Below the pieces are notes generated by a model. That model was given only the letters and a program-made list of their open reading frames with translations. It ran no database searches and was not told the DNA's origin. Position numbers and translations under genes: made by a program. From assembly GCF_016595435.1 (NCBI RefSeq), contig NZ_JAENIJ010000033.1:1-38633 (forward strand): a stretch of 38,633 bases of DNA, given 5' to 3'. Position 1 is the first letter of the stretch. Every line of letters begins with the position of its first letter. Shown one piece after another: positions 31,601 through 38,633 of the stretch. Source of the DNA: Luteolibacter pohnpeiensis. GTDB lineage: Bacteria > Verrucomicrobiota > Verrucomicrobiia > Verrucomicrobiales > Akkermansiaceae.

Positions 31601-34198
31601 TTTGCCGTCAGGTCTTATTACGAAATCGTCAATATTCCTATCGGCTGTCACAGTATTGAATGACGTGTCAAGGCTGCCATCGCTCAATAACTTTCCTAGT
31701 AATCTGGGATAGCCTGTTTCATTACCATATAGCACAAGGATTGTTCCATCCGGACAAACCCCCATACGTTTCACTAGACTACCATCCTGCTCGATAAATG
31801 TGGGATCGACTGTCCCATTCGGGTTCAGCCTTTGGAGGTGTTTTACAGTGGTGTATCCATCCCCTGATTCACGAGGAACCTGATCGTATCTTACCCCTAA
31901 GATTTTTTCATCAGGCTGCAAAGTCATTATATCAAAGTTAAATTCAGAGGCTGAAAAATTCGGATCAACCACACCCTCAAAATCTCTCTTTGTCAGCGAA
32001 TAATCGACCATCTCAAGCTTTCCATCTGGCAGCATGAGAGATACGCCTGGCTTTACGCTTCCGAAAGGGTCCAGTCCGGGATAAACCATACCATCTGGTG
32101 CTACTGCAATCTCCACCACGCTTGAGCTAAAATTCCCCAACGACACATCGCTAACCGGGACGCCAGGACTTTCATATATCAAACCAAAATCATTTCCATC
32201 TCCACCGATATAAGTCGCAATAAACTGATACGAACGCCCTTCGTAATCCAGGGTAATTTCCTGACCTTGATCAATATCCTTGAAGGCATATTTACTATAA
32301 CCACTAATGATAGGAATAAAAAGACCTGGATAAGGTTCATATTCCAAACTTGGGCTCCCGATTTCATATGAAGACCAATCAGATTGCGTGGCCGTAATTA
32401 TAGACGAGGTATTCGACATCAATTGCGGAGACAATACCATTGCACTGGTACCTTTGAGAACATAGGAGATCGGAGGCAAATCCGACCCTTCGACTGATAG
32501 CGATAAAACCGCCGATTTTTCCCCAACTTCGTCAGGCTGGAAATCAATACGAAATGCTTTAGCACCCAAAGGAGTAAGTGGCCCTGACTGAAAGTCTACG
32601 GTAAAATCATCTGCATCCGGGCCGGTGATTTCGGCGACAATACCAGGATAAACAGAACTATTAAAATTCGTAAGCTGATAATATTTGGAATAGTTGAAAG
32701 TTGGAAGCACATTGCCTAGCTCTAATTCTGAAGATGGAGTCAGCAATGTTCCTTGATCTTGCAATGCAAATTGAGATTCAGATAATTCCCCAACACTCAA
32801 ATAGGTCGCCTCAATACTTCTATTGGCATTGCTCCGCGTCATAGCTCGGATAGTACTGCCAACCGGGAATTCTGGTAAATTTTCAACTACCCAGGATCCA
32901 TCCCTATATGTTGGAACTCCTAATGATTCCCAGTTACTACTATCGGTCTGCAGCACTTCGAAAGCAATCCAGGATGCCTCCGGGGCACCACCGGCCTGGG
33001 TGAAGGTAAGCGTTCGGTTTTCATCAATCGACATTGTGGTGACCGTTGCGTCATTATAAAACAGCCCCAGAGCACGAGCATCGTTTCCTACGCCCTTAGT
33101 CGTTAAAAGCACACCAGAACCCAGCATCCATTGATTCGAAAGAACAAGTAATTGACCTATTGTCGATACCGTAGATAGATTCCCACTGAAGGTGCTATCC
33201 GACTCCAAGCTTCCATCGGCAAGCAGGCGACTCAAATGTCCGCCGTAGGTGCTCCAAACGATGGTCTTTCCCCCTACCTGAGGAATCATCCCATCGACCT
33301 CAAATCCTGGAGCCGCTAAAAATTGTGAATCGCGTGTTCCATCCGCATTGAGACGGATCAAACGCTTTTGAGTAGTTTCTTCAGTTACAGTGGATTCAAC
33401 TACTAGGAACTTTCCATCCGGAAGTGGAAAAAAAGGTCCAGCACTACCGACTAAATCGGCTTGGAAAGAATGATCTGTTGTCCCGTCCGAATTTAACATC
33501 GCCAATTTGGCAGCGGCCTCACCATTCAAGTGCTCAAACGAGCCTCCAACCACGATCCGACCATCTAGCAAAGGCTGAATAAATGCAATCTCACCGTCCG
33601 GATTCCACGAAAACTCCTGCTCGGTTGTGCCGTCATCGGCTAATCGGAGAAAAAATGGTGTGCTAGTTTCGCCCTCTCCAGCTACACCTTGAATGAGAAA
33701 TTTACCATCCCCTTCCACCACTACGGATGATACGACACCATCGTAATCTGTTGCAAATGTTGGATCTAAAGTGCCATCATGATGGAGAATTTGCAATTTC
33801 GGGACCGTTGATTGACCATCCGGACTAAACGTACCACAAACCAATATTCTCGAATCTGCTAAAACGTAGATTTGCGTCTGGAACTCAGCGCCTATCCTTA
33901 AATCGGGAGCGAAATCCAGATCCTTGTGATTCGCAAATTTGAGGTCATCGACATAATCCGGGAAGAACCTCTGGATACCATTGGACGTACTGCGGTAAAT
34001 GGATTCAGCGACCAAGATACTCCCGTCTGCCTCAGATGCAATTACTGGTCGATAATTACCATTATCCAAATTACTACTCCTTAAATACCCAGGTCGAGGC
34101 TGGCCAGGGCGCTGTGCGGAAACCAGTGTGGTAGTGAGAAGAATGGAGGACGCGACAGCAAAGCCACGAAACAGAGCTGAAAAGGAAATCGAAAGCAT
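28655..34198 (-). CDS. Giant secreted delta-60 repeat protein with choice-of-anchor-D domains
   Basis: 1847 residues from ATG 34198, signal peptide about 1-28. Three large blocks of delta-60 repeats, seen as recurring D-G-(K/R)-I-(L/V)-V-x-G-x-F...L-x-x-D-G-(T/S)-x-D-x-x-F units, probably fold as beta-propeller or solenoid. They are separated by two Ig-like choice-of-anchor-D domains (about 493-581, VLPTFNYSKYY...; about 1095-1196, VDFGDVPDNF...). Linker modules with YQFIATYIGGDGNDFGL and DYTFYITYDDTGIRL occur near 660 and 1290. The C-terminus has a calcium-binding, thrombospondin-3-like SDADGDGIINLFEYGLGTNP (from about 1747). The gene is visibly richer in A/T than its neighbours. Likely a surface adhesin or binding protein; ligand unknown. 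Confidence 0.85.
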   Translation of the reverse strand: MLSISFSALFRGFAVASSILLTTTLVSAQRPGQPRPGYLRSSNLDNGNYRPVIASEADGSILVAESIYRSTSNGIQRFFPDYVDDLKFANHKDLDFAPDLRIGAEFQTQIYVLADSRILVCGTFSPDGQSTVPKLQILHHDGTLDPTFATDYDGVVSSVVVEGDGKFLIQGVAGEGETSTPFFLRLADDGTTEQEFSWNPDGEIAFIQPLLDGRIVVGGSFEHLNGEAAAKLAMLNSDGTTDHSFQADLVGSAGPFFPLPDGKFLVVESTVTEETTQKRLIRLNADGTRDSQFLAAPGFEVDGMIPQVGGKTIVWSTYGGHLSRLLADGSLESDSTFSGNLSTVSTIGQLLVLSNQWMLGSGVLLTTKGVGNDARALGLFYNDATVTTMSIDENRTLTFTQAGGAPEASWIAFEVLQTDSSNWESLGVPTYRDGSWVVENLPEFPVGSTIRAMTRSNANRSIEATYLSVGELSESQFALQDQGTLLTPSSELELGNVLPTFNYSKYYQLTNFNSSVYPGIVAEITGPDADDFTVDFQSGPLTPLGAKAFRIDFQPDEVGEKSAVLSLSVEGSDLPPISYVLKGTSAMVLSPQLMSNTSSIITATQSDWSSYEIGSPSLEYEPYPGLFIPIISGYSKYAFKDIDQGQEITLDYEGRSYQFIATYIGGDGNDFGLIYESPGVPVSDVSLGNFSSSVVEIAVAPDGMVYPGLDPFGSVKPGVSLMLPDGKLEMVDYSLTKRDFEGVVDPNFSASEFNFDIMTLQPDEKILGVRYDQVPRESGDGYTTVKHLQRLNPNGTVDPTFIEQDGSLVKRMGVCPDGTILVLYGNETGYPRLLGKLLSDGSLDTSFNTVTADRNIDDFVIRPDGKIILGGEFKTLNGVALKSLALLNLDGTLVEGFPSTPAKTSVRAIALQSDGKMIVAYFRVSVPDQPAICPLYRYFSDGEIDPSFQALANDYVNVISLDSDGSVLVGGDFTEISGIPVERIARLRNDPSEASFELNDSEVPELIVGGTCAAVDFVKFELSATGDSNWSPLDGECSANGNWRVIASDLPSSGLIRATWFSGLTVTGKSSSIGELYLDLGELKREFKIEHPLIDSAESIVDFGDVPDNFYHEESFVIRNTGTRSLRNVSASITGLGSEAFRVTSTDIGTLPVLGTAVLTVRFDTSVPGVHEAVLHVMAGDSSDLEVLVNLRGGAVGGEYNPHFFYPEGIPLRVGNDSGSLAGLTLGTILLDFAPEPLSVLTLVNYTTRPTEEIANLPDKGYVVIEYQGVDYTFYITYDDTGIRLSVLGTGVPVVNAFNELIVSGYQVSQAIQDVNGDIVIGGIRNDDGIYSRIQKYSMSGVLNSAFVSDRFLNVRFIASLVDGQILVGGTRWDMPSELSLFKLNGDNGSIDTAFTADTGTGYVACAAPALDGSVFLGGKFNTYNGDIYGGIVKLKSDGSVDESFKPTGTSGSVNDILPDRLGGVYVAGDFQSFNGVDCSGLIHLLRDGSIDVEFTPAYSGIFSQIAYQDSGLLISGQFTDSESNVEFHLRRITTAGEDDPSFISATADIISHFSIQGDDKIVVSGDFLKVDGVETPYICRLLPNGALDKEFSPNISYFMGGRSQIQITHLSDGSLLARANGGGVKILKGETASFDAFSPNPETLQWFPRGSGPSFSQVGFEIYAPDSTKHSVFTDLGLAHRISGGWEIATSDLSNSGQIRIKAVILNTSSSYRQFSPSNFTGRTSPIDDWRGTQFGIIQNSVSARNFSDADGDGIINLFEYGLGTNPNNPVPNKMPQWNMKDGTYEIEFDAPDLSDYTWGAEWSPNLDSEEWQDLPRLGSGNHYRFQAPVGVSSKMFVRLKFYSKD

Positions 34199-34297
34199 GC
34201 GAGGATAGGGTTGCTATCAATAGGCGTGCCGCAATTAAAACATCCACTTGCTCTAAGACAAGCTAAACCTCAGCCCCCGTCCTGCCTTTGAAATCTC

Positions 34298-36739
34298 TCA
34301 CTTCCTCTTACGCTTGCCAGATTTACCGCCGTAGCGGGCTTTTTTGAACGGCTTGGAACTTATGTCGGCGTAGCGGGATTTCTTCGCGGTTGAGTTACCT
34401 TTAGATTCAACTTCCAGGACCCCACTTTTCTTGGTCTTCGCTTTTTGTGAGCTTTGCTTTGCCTTGTAAGATTTGCCAGCCCCCTTGTCTTTTGTGGCTT
34501 TGCCTTTTCCCTTTGGGCTGGGGGTGTGGGTTCCTTCTGTGGTTGGCTTGCCTGCGACTGCGAAATCGACGAATCGGCGCTCGGTGTTGATGGAGGTGAT
34601 TCGTAAAGGGATGCGCATGCCGAGTTGAATGACATTTCCCTCGGATGATACCCAGGCCATGCGGTGTTGCTCAAAACGCCAGCGGCCTTTTGGCAAATCC
34701 TCGCGCTTGACCGCGCCACGTACGCCCATGTCGGGAATTTCCACCATCAATCCCATCGGGCGGACATCGGTGATGAGTCCGTCGAAAATGCGTTCGTCCT
34801 CGGTCTTGAGGACGTGCTGGAGGTATTCCAGCAACTTGATCTGTTTGGTCTCGCTTTCGGCTTCTGCTGACGTGCGTTCGGTGTCGGAAATATGGCGGGC
34901 AAATTCCCGCAGATCGGCCTGTGACGGTGTGCGATCGACCGGCTTTGGCGGGTTCTTGAGAAACGGCTGAAGCGAACGATGCACCACCAAGTCGGCATAG
35001 CGGCGGATCGGCGAGGTGAAGTGGGTGTAGTCCGCTTTCGACAAGCCGTAATGGCCAAGTGGCTCGGCTGAATACGCGGCGCGTTTGAGCGATTTCAGCA
35101 GGCCGAGTTTGATCACGTGCTCTTCCGGTGTCCCTTTGGCGGCATCGAGAAGCTTTTGAATGTGATCCTTGTTGGTGAGGTCACCCGGTTTGTAGCCATG
35201 CAATTTGGCGTTCTCCGTGTAGTCCATCAAGCGGGATGGATCTGGATCTTCGTGAATGCGGAAAATCGATGGCTTCTGGCGCTCGCGAAGCACTTTGGCC
35301 ACGGCCTCGTTGGCGGCGAGCATGCATTCCTCGATCAATTGATGGCTCTCGGTGTGGATCACCGGTTCGGACGAGACCGCGTGGCCGTTCTCATCCAGCT
35401 TCACCTTGATCTCCGGCATTTCGAGATCGAGCGCGCCAAAGGCAAAGCGGCGTTTGCGCATGGCGGACGCGAGTTTCCAGCCTTCGCGAACCAACACCGC
35501 GAGACCACGGGCGGAGCCCTTCGGCGCCGGTTTGCCATCGAGAATCGTCTGCGCTTGTTCGTAGGAAAGCTTGGCGCGCGAGTGAATCACGGCATCGAAA
35601 AACGTCGCCTTGAGCACGCGGCCGTCGAACGCGATCTCCATCAGCGCGCATTTCGTCAAGCGATCGACGTCTGGTTTCAGCGAGCAGATGCCGTTAGAAA
35701 GTTCCGTTGGCAGCATCGGCAAAACGCGATCGACGAGGTAAGTTGAGTTGCCGCGTTCGGACGCTTCCTTGTCCATCCGGGTGCCGGGTTTCACGTAATG
35801 CGAGACATCGGCAATGTGCACCGCGAGGGTCCAGCTGTTCTTGTTTCTCTTCAGCCAGATCGCGTCGTCATGATCCTTCGCATCGGCGGGATCGATTGTG
35901 ATGACCAGCTTGTCGCGCCAGTCCTCGCGGCGGGCGATTTCCTGATCTTCCGGAGTCTCCGGGACGCTGCGTGCTTCATCCAGCACGTCGTCAGGAAAGG
36001 AGGTGCGGAGGCCGAAGCGATGGATCACCGAGATGATATCGACGCCGGGATCGCCTGGCCAACCGAGCACCTCAATCACGCGACCGCGCGGGGTCGAGTT
36101 CCGGTCCTTCCATTGGGACAAATCCACCACGACAAGCTGTCCCGGTTGGGCGGTGGTGTCGCCGGTGATGTCGATGAGGCCTTCAATCGCTTTATCATCG
36201 GTTTCCACCGAGTTGTATTTTCCTTTCGACCGAAACACGCCGACGACGCGGTTCGACCGGCGAGCCAGAACTTTTTCCACTTTCGCGCGGAGTTCCGGTT
36301 CTTCCGGCGTCATTTCCTGGCGGGTCCGAAATGGCCGACGGGCGTGGGCCCGTTCGATCGTCACCAGCACGCGGTCGCCATCGAGCGCGGTGCCGGTGTC
36401 GCGCCGGTTGATCATGATGCGGTTGTTCGTGACCAGGTCGATGCCGGTGGCGGCGTTTTGTTCATCGGCCATGTCCGGGAAGAACATGCCGTGGCCTTTC
36501 GGATGAAATTTCAGCGTGCCGGCAAGGCGGTTGTTCGAGCGGACGCGCGCTTGATAGAGGCCTTTTTTCTCCGAGGTGATTTTCCCATTTTCCACAAGGG
36601 CATCCAGCGTTCCGCGGAAGGCGGCGCGATGCTTAGGGGGAATGCCCAGCTTGCGGGCGATCTCAGATTTTGTCATCGGCCGGGCGCCGGGAGAACCGAT
36701 GAGATCGAGGATGGATTGACTGAGATTTTCACCGGACAT
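34298..36739 (-). CDS. rnr: Ribonuclease R
   Basis: 813 residues from ATG 36739 (the frame extends 5 codons to a TTG). Order: helix-turn-helix-like N-terminus (MTKSEIARKLGIPPKHR), cold-shock/OB domains, RNB catalytic domain with VITIDPADAKDHDDAIW (metal-binding Asp residues), YLVDRVLPMLPTELSNGICSL, and HFTSPIRRYADLVVHR, then a C-terminal S1 domain (FDGLITDVRPMGLMVEIPDMGVRGAV). A long Lys/Ser-rich tail follows, as in many RNase R proteins, and should bind structured RNA. A 3'-to-5' exoribonuclease of the cytoplasm acting in RNA turnover and quality control. It is 99 nt upstream of the delta-60 gene and divergent from the pseudopilin gene. Confidence 0.96.
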   Translation of the reverse strand: MSGENLSQSILDLIGSPGARPMTKSEIARKLGIPPKHRAAFRGTLDALVENGKITSEKKGLYQARVRSNNRLAGTLKFHPKGHGMFFPDMADEQNAATGIDLVTNNRIMINRRDTGTALDGDRVLVTIERAHARRPFRTRQEMTPEEPELRAKVEKVLARRSNRVVGVFRSKGKYNSVETDDKAIEGLIDITGDTTAQPGQLVVVDLSQWKDRNSTPRGRVIEVLGWPGDPGVDIISVIHRFGLRTSFPDDVLDEARSVPETPEDQEIARREDWRDKLVITIDPADAKDHDDAIWLKRNKNSWTLAVHIADVSHYVKPGTRMDKEASERGNSTYLVDRVLPMLPTELSNGICSLKPDVDRLTKCALMEIAFDGRVLKATFFDAVIHSRAKLSYEQAQTILDGKPAPKGSARGLAVLVREGWKLASAMRKRRFAFGALDLEMPEIKVKLDENGHAVSSEPVIHTESHQLIEECMLAANEAVAKVLRERQKPSIFRIHEDPDPSRLMDYTENAKLHGYKPGDLTNKDHIQKLLDAAKGTPEEHVIKLGLLKSLKRAAYSAEPLGHYGLSKADYTHFTSPIRRYADLVVHRSLQPFLKNPPKPVDRTPSQADLREFARHISDTERTSAEAESETKQIKLLEYLQHVLKTEDERIFDGLITDVRPMGLMVEIPDMGVRGAVKREDLPKGRWRFEQHRMAWVSSEGNVIQLGMRIPLRITSINTERRFVDFAVAGKPTTEGTHTPSPKGKGKATKDKGAGKSYKAKQSSQKAKTKKSGVLEVESKGNSTAKKSRYADISSKPFKKARYGGKSGKRKRK

Positions 36740-36917
36740 GGGAAGATGGTGCAAAATTTGGGAGAGGCTGGCGAGCGTTGAGAAAAAAATTGCAGTGATC
36801 CCCGGTATTGTTTATGTATTTACCTTGTGAACGATACGTGGATTCGGACTCAGTCTTATCCAAGTTCCCAATTTTCGTACTGGAAATGCGCCCCTGAATT
36901 TGAACCCTTCCTGCAAC

Positions 36918-37484
36918 ATGAAAACCCCGTCTTCAAACCGGCTCCGCCGGACATCCGGATTTACCCTGATTGAGCTTCTGGTCGTGATCACGATCATCAT
37001 GGTGCTTGCCTCCGCCGCATTTGTTGTCGGAAGTAAAGCAATCAATAAAGCTCGTAAAACAGTCGCCACCGCCATGGCGACCGGCATTGATTCTGCCGTA
37101 AATCGTTATTATAACGAGTATAGCAGCATTCCTGATGTTGGATCGAGCGTTAGCACTGACAGCCCTGAAGGCGTTCGTCTGCTAAATATTCTCGCAGGTC
37201 TTGATGACGGCGATGATAACCCAAAGAAAATCAAGTTTTTGGAGCTGAAACAGGCCAAAGGCAAACTTGATGGTGCCACCATGTCTGACAGTGGTAAATA
37301 CACGGGGCTCTATGATCCATGGGGTAATCCTTACACCATCTTTTTGGATCAAGATTACGAAGAAAAGGTCACTGTAAAATTGGGCAGCATGGAGAAAACA
37401 CTACCTAGCAAACGAGTTGCTACCTGCACCATTGGAGCCGACAAAGTTGCCGGCACACCGGACGACGTCAAATCCTGGAATTGA
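36918..37484 (+). CDS. Type II secretion/type IV pilin-like pseudopilin (GspG-like)
   Basis: 188 residues from ATG 36918 (a TTG frame start lies 6 codons earlier). A short basic leader ends in SG-FTLIELLVVITIIMVLASAA, the prepilin-peptidase site (cleavage between Gly and Phe, Glu at +5) followed by the hydrophobic helix. The C-terminal globular part has YTGLYDPWGNPYTIFLD, the GspG-type DPWGNPY signature. It belongs in the inner membrane and periplasm as part of a pseudopilus; no other secretion genes are adjacent, which is common for the scattered pseudopilins of Verrucomicrobia and Planctomycetes. It ends in a strong terminator. Confidence 0.9.
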   Translation: MKTPSSNRLRRTSGFTLIELLVVITIIMVLASAAFVVGSKAINKARKTVATAMATGIDSAVNRYYNEYSSIPDVGSSVSTDSPEGVRLLNILAGLDDGDDNPKKIKFLELKQAKGKLDGATMSDSGKYTGLYDPWGNPYTIFLDQDYEEKVTVKLGSMEKTLPSKRVATCTIGADKVAGTPDDVKSWN

Positions 37485-37509
37485 TCCTGCGGAAATTATC
37501 GAATTTCAC

Positions 37510-37543
37510 AGCCCTTCGCGTTCATCCGCGAAGGGCTTTTTTT
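37510..37543 (+). terminator. Intrinsic terminator of pseudopilin gene
   Basis: AGCCCTTCGCG (37510-37520), loop TTCATC, CGCGAAGGGCT (37527-37537), then a run of T to 37543. An 11-bp perfect stem with a full T-tract, 26 nt after the stop. It also sits at the tail of argB but lacks a T-tract in that direction. Confidence 0.95.
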
Positions 37544-37581
37544 GTGATCAGCTTTTCACCGGAACGAAGCCTGCCGGGAAA

Positions 37582-38451
37582 TCAACGCACCACCTCGGTG
37601 CCAATTCCTCCGTCGGTGAAAATTTCCAGTAGCAAGGCATGCGGAAGGCGTCCATCCACGAAGTGGACCTTACGGACACCAGCATTCAAGGCATCCACCG
37701 CGCTGCGAATTTTTGGAATCATGCCGCCCGAAATCGTTCCATCGGCAATCAACTGATCTGCTTCTGAACGAGTCACCGATTTGATCAAGGTCGATGGGTC
37801 CTTCGGATCTGCCAGCAGGCCGGGCACATCGGAAAGATAAACCAATTTGGCAACGCGGAGCTCTTTGGCCAGTGCTGCAGCTGCGAGATCGGCATTGATG
37901 TTCAATGATTTTCCGGTCGAAATTTCACAGGCGAGTGGTGAAATCACCGGCACGATCTCCGCCCTGCGGACCGCATCCATTTGGCTCAACTGACAGCCGA
38001 CGACTTCACCCACGCGGCCGAGATCGACCCGATTTCCTTCGGCATCGGTCGCCTTGAGTTTTTCTCCCAAGAACACGTCATTCCCCGGAATCCCAACTGC
38101 CTTGCCACCGAAATCGCGAATCATGCGCACGATGCCCGGGTTGATTTCGTCCGATAGAACGCGGGAAACAATATCGATGGCTTCATCGGTCGTGACCCGG
38201 AAGCCGCCGATGAATTTCGCCTCAAGGCCGGCTTTTTCCATCGCGGCCGAGATCGCCTTTCCTCCGCCGTGGACGACGATGGGATTGATTCCAGCGACTT
38301 CGAGGAAAACGATGTCCCGCATGACTTTGGCCACCAGCTCCGGATTTTCCATCGCGGAGCCACCCATTTTGATCAGGAAAGTTTTTCCTCGAAACGCCTG
38401 AAGGTAGGGCAGTGCTTCGGTGAGGGCGTTGGCTTTGTCGATTGGTTGCAT
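37582..38451 (-). CDS. argB: Acetylglutamate kinase
   Basis: 289 residues from ATG 38451. Amino-acid kinase motifs: FLIKMGGSAM (phosphate-binding Lys), PIVVHGGGKAIS, FIGGFRVTTDEAID, SLNINADLAAAALA and LVYLSDVPGLL, with GTISGGMIPKI near the C-terminus. It phosphorylates N-acetyl-L-glutamate in the second step of arginine synthesis, in the cytoplasm. The gene upstream encodes a protein with a PKPE-repeat tail and ends 42 nt before argB, so the two may be co-transcribed. Confidence 0.97.
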   Translation of the reverse strand: MQPIDKANALTEALPYLQAFRGKTFLIKMGGSAMENPELVAKVMRDIVFLEVAGINPIVVHGGGKAISAAMEKAGLEAKFIGGFRVTTDEAIDIVSRVLSDEINPGIVRMIRDFGGKAVGIPGNDVFLGEKLKATDAEGNRVDLGRVGEVVGCQLSQMDAVRRAEIVPVISPLACEISTGKSLNINADLAAAALAKELRVAKLVYLSDVPGLLADPKDPSTLIKSVTRSEADQLIADGTISGGMIPKIRSAVDALNAGVRKVHFVDGRLPHALLLEIFTDGGIGTEVVR

Positions 38452-38493
38452 GAGAGGGCGAATGGCTAAAATCTGAGGCAGGAATTATTTTTC

Positions 38494-38633
38494 CTACTGG
38501 CGTGGTTTGCGTGGTGATTTTTTCGATTTTTTGGTAGTCGGCTTTGGTTCCGGCTTTGGTTCCGGCTTTGGTTCCGGCTTTGGTTCCGGCTTTGGTTCCG
38601 GCTTTGGTTCCGGCTTTGGTTCCGGCTTTGGTT
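38494..38633 (-). CDS. C-terminal tail of an unknown protein (PKPE repeat, Lys-rich end)
   Basis: A minus-strand frame open from the window edge to a TAG at 38494-38496. It reads as Pro-Lys-Pro-Glu repeats followed by a basic end (TTKKSKKSPRKPRQ). Only the tail is inside the window, so the main domain is unknown. Low-complexity basic tails like this occur on nucleic-acid-binding or cell-wall proteins. The frame is supported by being the only one giving an even charged repeat and by its ending just before argB. Confidence 0.55.
   Translation of the reverse strand, partial: PKPEPKPEPKPEPKPEPKPEPKPEPKPEPKPTTKKSKKSPRKPRQ
38539..38633. repeat. 12-bp tandem repeat at right window edge
   Basis: Seven complete copies of CGGCTTTGGTTC and a partial eighth run to the last base. 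In the minus-strand frame each unit reads Pro-Lys-Pro-Glu. The period is a multiple of three, so copy-number change would alter tail length without a frameshift. Confidence 0.97.

Noticed and set aside
35117..36781. Long plus-strand frames opposite RNase R
   Set aside because: Shadow frames caused by GC-rich third positions of rnr; translations lack any domain.

Overview
The window looks like chromosomal DNA from a verrucomicrobial, Luteolibacter/Haloferula-like bacterium. The reasons are: three secreted proteins with VPEP or IPEP sorting tails ending in RRRR-type clusters (PEP-CTERM), LamG-containing and stand-alone GH29 fucosidases, a giant delta-60 repeat protein, a pair of 'DPxAA' solenoid proteins typical of that phylum, and frequent starts without a clear Shine-Dalgarno sequence. 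This assignment is inferred from gene content. Both ends of the window lie inside perfect short tandem repeats (9 bp on the left, 12 bp on the right), so it is probably a contig that broke at repeats.

Layout. 1-6738 (minus strand) is a surface-protein block: two collagen-like secreted proteins with paralogous N-termini (one cut by the window edge, one ending in a SUMF1/FGE-like domain), two paralogous PEP-CTERM proteins, and between them an FkbM methyltransferase followed by a GT2 glycosyltransferase. 6992-9580 (minus) holds an SLC13 permease with RCK_C domains and a rhomboid protease. 9691-14310 holds a Tpt1/KptA RNA 2'-phosphotransferase, two translationally coupled DPxAA solenoid proteins, and an adenosine-deaminase-like amidohydrolase with altered substrate residues. 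14315-23763 is a glycan-degradation locus: GH29 fucosidase, divergent AraC regulator, LamG/PEP-CTERM protein, multidomain LamG-Ig-GH29-F5/8C protein, a small membrane-anchored protein, and a GH92 alpha-mannosidase. 23889-24765 encodes two small membrane proteins. 24899-28654 is an accessory island: an SDR C-terminal remnant, then a coupled two-gene operon of an Abi/UG-like reverse transcriptase and a RecB-like PD-(D/E)xK nuclease, embedded in non-coding DNA. 28655-38633 holds an 1847-residue delta-60 repeat protein, RNase R, a type II pseudopilin, ArgB, and the lysine-rich tail of an unknown protein.

Two observations stand out. The first is the reverse transcriptase-nuclease operon (25599-27934), a probable anti-phage module whose pairing I do not recognise as a characterised system. 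The second is a bipartite motif, CGTCNATGY-N14-ATTTGTRTC on the plus strand. It occurs at exactly conserved internal spacing and near-constant distance (block edges 48-55 nt from the start codon) upstream of the three minus-strand glycan-locus genes (15727, 17538, 20446). It is best read as the operator or promoter element of a fucosidase regulon, plausibly bound by the AraC protein encoded beside it.

The glycan locus would work as follows: AraC senses a sugar, the secreted GH29 enzymes remove fucose, GH92 removes alpha-mannose, and LamG and F5/8C modules bind the polymer. No tRNA, rRNA, CRISPR array or transposase was found.
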